From NCBI RefSeq assembly GCF_963678635.1, contig NC_087067.1, positions 37,270,686 to 37,334,685 on the forward strand: a stretch of 64,000 nucleotides of DNA, given 5' to 3'. Source of the stretch: Symsagittifera roscoffensis (lineage: Eukaryota > Xenacoelomorpha > Acoela > Convolutidae). The position numbers and the translations under genes are program-made. How positions within the stretch are numbered: the stretch's first letter is position 1; every line of letters begins with the position of its first letter. This document shows, in pieces, positions 58,701-64,000 of this stretch. The notes beneath the pieces were generated by a model. It was not told where the DNA came from and searched no databases. It saw only the letters and a list, made by a program, of their open reading frames with translations.

Positions 58701-61700
58701 AAGTGTCAATTATAAATTGTTCTTGGAATTCTAGAGCTTTGAGGTCATTTTTTGGATTTCGAAAGTTTTTTACTTGTTTTTTTTGCCTTCCTTTCATACG
58801 TGAAACTAGTCAGTGGGAAAACTTGACTATGTTTTTGATTTGAGTCTTTCTAAATTTTATCCGCTTTTCCATTTATTTTTTTTAAAGTTCAGTCTGCTCT
58901 TCAGTGTCTTTGAGTGTAAAAATGTATCAAGTGGTTGATCTTGGTCGAAATGATGGAACTTTTTGTCCATTTTTCCTTGTTAAAATTCTTTTCGGAGTGT
59001 AGCTCAAATTTACTGTTTGGCAAATTTGGATAGAATTTATTTTGAAGGAAAAAAAACAAGTGAGCCATATGGTGTACACAATTGAGAATTCCATTCTATT
59101 ATTGTTTTCTGTTTTTTTTTTCTAATAACTTAACTTGTTTGAAGAGAGATTTGTTAACTGTCATTGCATTTCGTATTTATTCAAACGAATTGAGCTTTAT
59201 TGTATTTTCATCACTTTGTGTAAGTGTTGGTATTATTTCCACATCGCATCAGTTTTGAACATAGTTTCCAAAATAGTTGATATTGGGGTCATTAACAATG
59301 TACTGATTTTTTTATATTGTCCTTGTTATTTTCTTAAACTTATCTCCATAAACTTATTTATCCAGAATCAAAAAGTTATATTGGTATTTTTCTTTTACTA
59401 AAAGATCAAGGTTGTTTTGCACTTAAAATTACTACATGAGTCGCGCGTGTGTTAATGCCTTGGTTTTTAATTGTTTCTGATTAAATCAGAATAACTCCAA
59501 AGTTTTGAGCTAATGGACATTGTTGACCAGAAAACTAGTCGAAATGAAACACCTAAAGCAGATTTATTTGAGTTCTCATCGTTCGGATCAAGTCTGTGGG
59601 AGAAGATTGTCCTGTTCGTTAAACCCGACGGAGATGACACAGAACAAGAGAATCCAAAAAATGATTGCGGGGATCAGTTTGACTGTTGCCTAGGAGATGA
59701 TCCTACTACATGCAGTTCAGGAATCGTGTCAGATGTTTCCCAGAAATCAAGTATTTATTTGCTTTCTCCTGATGAGGATTGGAACCGTAGTGTATCGCTG
59801 GGAAACGACACCCTGGATGGCATTATGACCGATTGGGACGACGATGGCGAACAAACAGGGTTCCAGAGTGATATCAGGAGTTCAGTGCCAATTGAAGCAG
59901 AAGATAGCGATCTCTTTTTTCGATATGACATAAGCAGGGAGTTTCTAAATGCATATCATGGATTGACTTCGACCTTCTCGCCGATGAAACTCGAAAGTGA
60001 AAGTGGAACCCAAGTGGGGGAATCCGTGTCTTCGGAAGCTTCGAGTGCCTGGGAAGTGATGACTCAGAGCTCGGAGATTTCGGAAGCAACAGACACCAGT
60101 CGTTACATCTCAGTTCCGATTGTTACCACTTCGAAGTTGGTCAGAAAATGGGACGATATGCCTAACAATGAAAATAATGCGGCTCTTTTTAATGGCAAGT
60201 GACTGTAAGAGTCTGTGCGTTGAAGTATGATGAATGATAAAAGTTTCTAGCGTGCTTTTGGTTATCTAAGTTTGGTTTTAGAATGGGTTGTTTTGTTGAG
60301 GAAAGCTTTTTTTACATTGTCGGGCTTCAACTTATGTTCGAGGATGGGTCCTATGTTTTGATTGAATCCTTTGTTATAAAAAGTGTGATGGTCGGCTCTA
60401 TGATCTTAATAGCAGCCAAGAAGGAAATGCTTTGAGATTTTTTCATTTTGTTCGGACCGGAAGGATTTTCGTTTTGTTGGTGTACTTAGTGCATTGTTCT
60501 GTTTCATTGAAGGCTGCTGCCAGTTGGTATAACTAAGTGTGGTGGTCCAAAGGGAGCTGCATAGTTCAAGACACTCCTTTAAAATTTCCTTAGACGTAAC
60601 AGTCAGCAACTCCAATTTGTACCAACAAGTTCTATAAGAACATTATGTCGTATTTGGAGCTTGTCGCAAGTTTTAATACAATGCTCATGAAAGTTTTATA
60701 GTTGTCAAATGTAACTTGGTTCAAGCAAGCAAAAACTCATTAGTCCATGTTGAATAATAGACCGTGTTGATTTCTCTTTTGCTAGAGAAAAATTTCTGAT
60801 ATTGAGTCAAATGTTGAGGCTGTCCAGATACAGATTCTTAATTTCTGTTGAACTTTTGATATTGGGACCAGGTGTCGTGAGGTTTATTTCGTCTGCATTT
60901 GTAGGTATCTTGATATTATCGTTGGTGGGTTGAGGCATTTTGGACAAACAAATTAAATAGAACCAAGGATAGCGCATCACCTTGTGGGTCATCTTGTGTT
61001 TACGTTCCTGCATTTGATTTGGCATCTTTGAATTTTACATAAGTGTACCTTACGTGAAGATATGCAATAATCCATTTTTTGGTGTTTTTAGATAGGTTTG
61101 AGCTGACGTTATTGTTGAGTAGATGGTAATCAACAGCATTTATGGCTACAGTCGAGTCTAGGGCGACCATTAGTGTTATTTGACATGGTTTATCCGTATT
61201 GCTGTTCTTGGTGGTTTTTTAAAAATTTTAACTGGGAAAGCAATGAAATTGGTCGGTAGCTCAGCCTTTTTTGGATCCAATATTAAGTAAATAATAATTT
61301 TTTAATGATTTAAATTGCATCTTGAACTGTTTCCAAATAAATTTGTACTTTTTCTAATTCAACTTGTTTGATCCTACGCGTAAATGCCCTCTTTTGTTTT
61401 TTGCACTTGTTTGCATGTGGAGTAAACTGTTGGTTGAATTTAATGCATATCTTTTTCCCCTTGTCTCTCGTCACGAGACCGATATAGGAATTTGGCCACC
61501 TCCTGATTTGGGGGTGCGTGGTTCAGAAGCTAGTGGTAAAGTGAGAGCTAGTCCTCATATGCTATCCTTGCCGTGGCAGGAGGTTGAATACCCGATCTAA
61601 CGCTCTGAAAGTGAACGCCTGCCACTATGCTAGGTGTAGAGTTTTTCGCTAAATGATTTTCAAAAATTTACAGTGGATAGTTCTGCAATATCTACATCAA

Positions 61701-62401
61701 GCCCTTCTGGCCAAGTTTTGAAGACTTTCTGCAAAATGTGCCCTGAAAGAGTCGAAGTTCTTGTCATAATTACGGAGAAGTTGTGAACAACTCTAGAGTT
61801 TCTAAGGTTTGGGGAGCAAACAATTGACCCCTTGCGAACAGATGAAAATAAAGAAGCTGTTTCGAATAGACTCTAGTGGTTGTCGCAGGGGTCTGATCTT
61901 CATTTCCAAATCTGCTATTGCTTTGCATACCAATTTAGGGCATGGTGTCGGCAATAATAGCATTTGTTCAACCCTTGTCTTACTCACCTCCTTGTTTGAC
62001 TCTCGTGTGACTAATCTCATCGCAAACTATAATTCGTTGAATGCTGTAACATACAAAAAACTTTTCAATGTTCATAAGCAAAATCTTGTGTTTTGCCCGA
62101 TTTTGCTAATGTTCACAATATTTGAGTCAAGTGCTGTATCTGTATGTCTACTTGTTGTTTCAGGTCTGGACGACTGGGACATAATTCAGAGTTCAGATGT
62201 GAGTTACTACAGAAATAGTCCCTACTCCCCCTCCCCCCTATCACCGAACAGACGCAGACTGGAGGGCGTGCATGGGGACACGAGGACTGGCGCAGGGGCG
62301 CCTGGTCCGGGGGAGACAAAGAGTCTGCTGCAGAACCCCTTGGAGGAGACCTTGAGTAGAATGACCAGGGCTCTCAATATGGGCGACAAAAGAGACCACG
62401 G
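49669..62401 (+). CDS. TBC1D25: TBC1D25 (OATL1)-like Rab-GAP gene, first four exons; continues beyond the window
   Basis: Coding exons: 49669-49752, 49862-49971, 50568-50728, 62164-62401. The product starts MLDNMFKNFNLKPKELREEL, then VVRVFVLKCNGLHQPESRKF. It continues SFDPRVTNNMVLRMLLVEAF, NFAISYLSKDERGEDVYLSL, LTDLDLRLALQHSSFPVLKL, and after intron 3 CLDDWDIIQSSDV. Order and content match human TBC1D25 (VRV...DPQIT...ISYLGRD..GQEVYLSLLSDWDL...LEDWDII). Introns 1-3 have phases 0, 2 and 1 and join without frame change. The start is the first ATG after an in-frame TGA (49663-49665). TBC1D25 is a Rab33B GAP that binds ATG8 proteins and acts in autophagosome maturation. Its TBC domain, with the catalytic Arg and Gln fingers, must lie past 64000. 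Intron 3 is 11.4 kb and full of repeats. Confidence 0.8.
49862..49971 (+). CDS. TBC1D25: TBC1D25-like exon 2
   Basis: Begins KCNGLHQPESRKFSFDPRV after the acceptor tttttttgcag and ends KIK+GA in phase 2 at the donor GTAAGT (49972). The intron before it is 109 nt. Confidence 0.8.
50568..50728 (+). CDS. TBC1D25: TBC1D25-like exon 3
   Basis: The acceptor tttctttcag ends at 50567. The first C completes Asp, then QNFAISYLSKDERGEDVYLS and LLTDLDLRLALQHSS. It ends in phase 1 at the donor GTAAGT (50729). This is the most diagnostic exon of the family in the window. Confidence 0.85.
51240..52650 (+). repeat. Diverged ~150-180-bp tandem repeat in intron 3, with a SINE inside
   Basis: Units share 'tttgaaattcccaacsctgt', 'aattgggtgctgtgagagta', 'ctc.aaggattgcgaat', 'tgcctccaaat.tgactgct' and 'gagatatgacgttttt'. 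Starts lie at about 51325, 51475, 51990, 52055, 52225, 52385 and 52585. Identity between units is only moderate, so the array is old. The block 51616-51872 is a SINE 1 copy inserted into one unit. Confidence 0.7.
51616..51872 (+). mobile_element. tRNA-derived SINE, family 1, copy 2
   Basis: The tRNA-like part 51677-51752 has an A box TGGCTGAGTGG at 51686-51696 and a B box AGTTCGAACC at 51730-51739, with a Ser/Leu-tRNA-like layout. The body tgcttatttctaattttt and the end GCGAAGCTTCGC match copy 1 at 3722-3972. It interrupts the satellite in intron 3. Promoter boxes are better preserved than in copy 1. Confidence 0.8.
52651..53305 (+). other. Intron 3 sequence without recognised feature
   Basis: AT-rich, with an open frame at 53120-53323 that has no supporting signal. 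Confidence 0.35.
53306..53660 (+). mobile_element. tRNA-derived SINE, family 2, copy 1
   Basis: The A-box-like TAGCCTAGAGG at 53430-53440 and B-box-like GTATTAGTCCC at 53473-53483 frame a tRNA-Glu-like part (anticodon-loop-like ccttttcacc). Similarity to copy 2 at 57052-57413 starts about 120 bp upstream (agtgtcttgtagtcggtaac) and extends 3' through ccggggaaaattgaatcgtc, ttgtcggcttagttgcc and ttatagccct. Confidence 0.75.
53651..53864. repeat. Long hairpin with perfect 29-bp inner stem
   Basis: AAGTGTCGCCTCAAGAGCTA with AAAATGATT (53718-53746) is perfectly complementary to 53771-53799, around a 24-nt loop. Pairing continues imperfectly outward to gacgtatgtg (53651-53660) and cacatacgtc (53855-53864). 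It abuts the 3' end of SINE 2 copy 1. It could be an inverted duplication or a small foldback element. Confidence 0.8.
53880..54860 (+). pseudogene. Decayed hAT-transposase-like coding region
   Basis: In changing frames the plus strand reads ALHVLKFVLDGSRFRTSDCF, DLYSKMFPDSS, KLACGPTKATYMLAHVIVPF and ITKKLRGKRFAIHLDESSYN. This order (MFPDS, then K..tK..Y, then FDES) resembles hAT-related transposase-like proteins of animals. Later SRIQHEVANGAREQLGVVK, GVLKKKITDADK and KKAQKLVGELQK suggest a coiled-coil part. Several stops and shifts interrupt it. Family assignment is tentative. Confidence 0.35.
55010..55384 (+). pseudogene. LINE reverse-transcriptase fragment (jockey-like)
   Basis: The frame from 55040 contains PPIKTVLSTLDLSKAFNMVC (RT block A), TKWLSNYLNGSQAKQYRG and LRTGVPKGSFLSS (block B, normally GVPQGSVLSP). 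A preceding QRSFCRMHS-like piece corresponds to the upstream QHGFR motif in another frame. The YADD block is absent. A 5' and 3' truncated relic inside intron 3. Confidence 0.6.
55385..56167 (+). other. Intron 3 sequence without recognised feature
   Basis: AT-rich. A 15-17-base phrase (gggctgcaramataaatt) is duplicated near 55542 and 55566. No gene seen. Confidence 0.35.
56168..56641 (+). CDS. ORF or alternative first exon inside intron 3, unknown protein
   Basis: 157 codons are open. The more coding-like part starts at the ATG at 56312: MSSEEKEEERHLRLYFSTTA, SDDSGDDVINDARVISYQKN, LIKHLMLLEYDPILHDCEEE, KWLDSNG. A donor-like GTAAGA follows after AATG at 56543 in phase 1, so the last part of the frame may be intronic. 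Highly charged; no domain recognised. The phase matches the acceptor of TBC1D25-like exon 4, so an alternative first exon is possible. An independent nested gene is equally possible. Confidence 0.4.
   Translation: MTSDFNAYFNLLPLGTMQNLYETSTLRSKFPLPQFSTYFNQNSTRDIKMSSEEKEEERHLRLYFSTTASHKRDLGSDDSGDDVINDARVISYQKNFKTHLIKHLMLLEYDPILHDCEEEKWLDSNGKILNMVEYSGTSKHSLAIMLCFFSYLLFPNY
56642..57051 (+). other. Intron 3 sequence without recognised feature
   Basis: AT-rich, nothing seen on either strand. Confidence 0.35.
57052..57413 (+). mobile_element. tRNA-derived SINE, family 2, copy 2
   Basis: The tRNA-Glu-like part is about 57169-57236: A-box-like tggtctggagctaatgcg, anticodon-loop-like ccttttcaccc, and B-box-like GGCTTGAGTCCC near 57212-57223. 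Flanking sequence matches copy 1 on both sides (agtgtctggtaatcgggaac; ggaaaatggagtcgtc; gttggcttagttgc). It is better preserved in the B box than copy 1. Confidence 0.75.
57655..57805 (+). repeat. Tandem duplication, ~68-bp unit
   Basis: 'ttatttccgtctcaattttc' at about 57668 and 'ttatttccgtcctaattttc' at about 57739 each lead through aattcgtta and gcaataactgtc to aaattgtgc. Two copies with few differences. No known function. Confidence 0.7.
57840..58370 (+). other. Intron 3 sequence without recognised feature
   Basis: AT-rich, nothing supported. Confidence 0.35.
58374..58480 (+). pseudogene. Partial decayed copy of the 59513 ORF
   Basis: gaatcgtggcagatgt, then ttttcaccaaatgaagattg, gaaccgtggtgtatcgctcg and gaaacgatgcccc parallel 59720-59815 (gaatcgtgtcagatgt; ctcctgatgaggattg; gaaccgtagtgtatcgctgg). 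Only about 100 bp remain. The coding frame is lost. Confidence 0.65.
58520..58900 (+). repeat. Single copy of the dispersed 270-bp-satellite relative
   Basis: Shares gtcttaaaatttgttca, tttgttaaaaggaaggcaaa and 'caattataaattgttc' with 63280-63560 and, less closely, with the array at 1381-2960. It is not tandem here. Confidence 0.6.
58901..59512 (+). other. 5' flank of the 59513 ORF
   Basis: AT-rich. The open frame at 59135-59401 is hydrophobic low-complexity sequence without support. An in-frame stop shortly before 59513 fixes the first usable ATG. Confidence 0.35.
59513..60202 (+). CDS. Acidic protein of unknown family, nested in intron 3
   Basis: A 229-codon frame with clear coding character (balanced codon use, GC above the local level). 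It is strongly acidic and Ser-rich, with DLFEFSSFGSSLWEKIVLF, VKPDGDDTEQENPKNDCGDQ, SIYLLSPDEDWNRSVSLGND, IMTDWDDDGEQTGFQSD and SEASSAWEVMTQSSEISEAT. No domain or membrane span is recognised; it is probably largely disordered. It starts at the first in-frame ATG after a stop. It lies on the same strand as, and inside, TBC1D25-like intron 3. At its end AATG|GCAAGT could be a GC-type donor in phase 1, compatible with exon 4, so it could be an alternative 5' exon. A decayed partial duplicate lies 1.1 kb upstream (58374-58480). Confidence 0.6.
   Translation: MDIVDQKTSRNETPKADLFEFSSFGSSLWEKIVLFVKPDGDDTEQENPKNDCGDQFDCCLGDDPTTCSSGIVSDVSQKSSIYLLSPDEDWNRSVSLGNDTLDGIMTDWDDDGEQTGFQSDIRSSVPIEAEDSDLFFRYDISREFLNAYHGLTSTFSPMKLESESGTQVGESVSSEASSAWEVMTQSSEISEATDTSRYISVPIVTTSKLVRKWDDMPNNENNAALFNGK
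60390..61290 (-). pseudogene. Decayed jockey-like LINE reverse transcriptase, minus strand
   Basis: Read down the minus strand in changing frames: YRPISLLSPVKIF, ALDSTVAINAVDYHLLNN, SSNLSKNTKKWIIAYLH, DPQGDALSLVLFNLF (the GVPQGGVLSP block), KMPQPTNDNIKIPTNADE (the YADD region, degenerate). Near the end RSVLNYAAPFGPPHL and FLAAIKIIEP match the conserved SVLNYAAPVW and FLLACH tail of jockey/BS-type elements. Many stops and shifts are present. It resides in intron 3, antisense to the host gene. Confidence 0.65.
61291..61455. other. Short spacer
   Basis: AT-rich, no feature recognised. Confidence 0.3.
61490..61600 (+). other. tRNA-like segment, possible third SINE type
   Basis: 'aagctagtggtaaagtgaga' followed some 45 bases later by 'aggaggttgaatacccgatc' resembles the A and B boxes of a tRNA-derived promoter. 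Arms do not fold cleanly by eye and no second copy was found, so this is a weak call. Confidence 0.25.
62164..62401 (+). CDS. TBC1D25: TBC1D25-like exon 4
   Basis: The acceptor ttgtttcag ends at 62163. GT completes a Cys codon with exon 3, then LDDWDIIQSSDVSYYRN, a Ser/Pro-rich linker (SPYSPSPLSPNRRRLEG), and KSLLQNPLEETLSRMTRALN, comparable to human SILTQVGRTLSKVQQVL. It ends in phase 2 at the donor GTTAGT (62402). It is clearly richer in GC than its surroundings. Confidence 0.8.
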
Positions 62402-64000
62402 GTTAGTTTCTACTCAGGTTTCATTTCTTTTGTAATTAATGTACCTGGGTGATGTGACTTTAATTGTCTTTCAGTCGTTTTTCTCAAGCAAATACCAAAA
62501 TATTTTCGACATCTCACAAGTATGAGTTCAATTGATTATTATGTGGATTTAAAATGACATGTGCGACAGAATTTATTTGCAATTGAATTATTGTATTCAT
62601 ACTAACAATTGTAGTTTCTTGTTAGTAAATTGTAGTAAATTGATTGTTGTTCCGACCACTTCTCGATGTGGAAAGGAACTATTGCTTAATGTGTTTTAAG
62701 TTCGGATGTGTTATCATAGTAAGTCCGTGACAGTCGTGATTCGGATTCCAAAAAATATATAAATGTTGTCTGTGTCCAGAAAAATTTGTCTGATTTTCCG
62801 GCGATTTACACCAATTTACAGCACAATTGGTCTGAAAATTGTTTTAGACAAGTTCCGTAATTTGCAGTCGACTTTTTGCTAAGATAAATGTGGTTGTAAC
62901 ACTACTACTTGCACAGCAACCGACTTCTCTGCGTTATTTTAAAGGTTTCATTCACCAAAAACACTTGAAAATTTGTGTGTTTCAATGAACTCTTGAAAAC
63001 AATCCAAGATAAAAGTGAAAATAGAGCAAACAACAACGTTTCAGCATCAAAAAGAAGCGATTCTAGTTTCGAATGATACCAGGATTGTTAAAAACATACA
63101 TAATTATCCAGGTTTCTCAATTTGGCTGATTTCTGTTTAAAATGCTTCAAATTTCAATGTTTTTTCCCACTCGATAGGACAAAGGTTTTTGCAACTGGTT
63201 ATTAACTTTTTCTCCGTTAAAAATCTTGTTGACAGTTTTTAAGAGTAATGAAAGTCTTGCTGATTTTTTAAGTTTTTTTTCAGGAAAAGTCTTAAAATTT
63301 GTTCACGCTAAGTTTTGATTTTTCGCGGATTTCCTTTTGATTTTTAAGTTTTTATTTCCTTTGTTAAAAGGAAGGCAAACTACACTATCAAATAGCAAAC
63401 ATTTAAAGGACACTAAAAACGTGATGGACTTCTAAGTTCGGAAATGGAATTTAATTATCAGATTTCCCAGCGAAATATAAACTTTTTCTAATGATCAGTG
63501 TTCTCAAATTGGGTTAGTTTTATCAAAAAAGAACCAATCATAAGTTGTTTGTGAAATTCAAAGAGCTTTAAGAGTATATATTTTTTCTTTAACATTCGAA
63601 AATTGAAGGTTTTTCAAAAACGTGTCATTTTTTTTCAGTTTCCTTGCGCTCAATACTTTTTTTCAACTGTCAGTTGGCAATGTTTACACGTTACCATTTT
63701 TCTATCGGCTTATTTATATTTGGTTCTTAGTGTAATTTCGTTGTAACTTTTTCCAATACGTGATTGTCATATACTTTTGTCGGCAGTTATCATCATGAGT
63801 GGCAGACTCGGTGTGTTGAATATCTACGTCCGTTTTAAAACTATTCTTTCGGTTTTCTTGCCACTTTTTTCGGTTTTCTTACCAGCTTGATGGTTGTTTT
63901 CCAAGAAAAAATTTTTCAGTTTTTTCTCAATTTTAACTTCATTGAGGTTTATGCCTCTTTTCAGGACTTAAAGCTACCGAAACAGTCAAATTTCTGCATA
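62402..64000 (+). other. TBC1D25-like intron 4 (right edge of window)
   Basis: No further exon matching the TBC domain was found. 63280-63660 is a single copy of the dispersed relative of the 270-bp satellite (ttaattatcag, cccagcgaaat, ctcaaattgggtt in order). The remainder is AT-rich. Confidence 0.5.
63280..63660 (+). repeat. Single copy of the dispersed 270-bp-satellite relative
   Basis: ggaatttaattatcagattt, cccagcgaaat, ttctcaaattgggtt and caactgtcagttggcaatgt parallel the units at 1381-2416 and the tail at 2917-2940. Same orientation as the array. Confidence 0.65.

Noticed and set aside
59513-62401. The 59513 ORF as the main upstream exon of exon 4
   Set aside because: It needs a GC donor. 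Homology to TBC1D25 instead joins exon 3 (50568-50728) to exon 4 in the same phase. Kept only as a possible alternative exon.
62475-62535. Short terminal exon after exon 4 (RFSQANTKIFSTSHKYEFN then stop)
   Set aside because: The acceptor ctttcag and phase 2 fit, but the peptide does not match TBC1D25, which should continue into the TBC domain. It might be a truncated isoform; not supported.

Overview
The window is nuclear DNA from an animal, probably an invertebrate. It is AT-rich, with spliced genes (GT...AG introns), no operons, and many short non-autonomous transposons, tRNA-derived SINEs, LINE remnants and satellites. Nothing in it fixes the species.

Layout. 1-8 kb: a small inverted repeat, a ~270-bp satellite split by a hAT-type MITE with a clean 8-bp target duplication, a tRNA-derived SINE, and a minus-strand reverse-transcriptase/endonuclease remnant. 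8.8-13 kb: a poly-C-tract MITE, then a 30-bp minisatellite of about 100 units with higher-order structure and a second hAT-type MITE in its edge. 13-18.9 kb: one isolated candidate exon, a two-exon cysteine-rich protein gene, a 1.6-kb inverted repeat, and a head-to-tail cluster of a hairpin-ended repeat (called R1 here). 21-27.4 kb: a DNA transposon-like inverted repeat, then a tandem duplication carrying a small membrane-protein gene and its decayed copy. 31-33.6 kb: a MITE with R1 nested in it, followed by a serine-protease homologue that has lost its catalytic residues. 34.3-38.9 kb: a two-ORF LINE with an odd repeated 14-nt motif between the ORFs. 40.8-46.5 kb: decayed coding pieces, a third hAT-type MITE and a possible type II membrane protein. 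48-49.3 kb: a second reverse-transcriptase remnant.

49.7 kb to the right edge: the best supported gene, a TBC1D25 (OATL1)-like gene. Four exons can be placed by homology and matching intron phase. They cover the N-terminal ubiquitin-like/PB1-like region and the conserved DWDII segment. The Rab-GAP (TBC) domain must lie beyond the window. Intron 3 is about 11.4 kb and holds a ~150-bp satellite, both SINE families, LINE and hAT-like remnants, and two same-strand ORFs (56168 and 59513) that end at phase-compatible donors.

The protein genes show no obvious shared pathway. The dominant theme is repeat biology: at least five short transposon families, several nested inside each other, which allows relative dating. 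The most unusual items are the R1 family, the 14-nt motif cluster in the LINE, the 30-bp minisatellite with a periodic 29-bp unit, and the protease homologue whose first intron is mostly MITEs.
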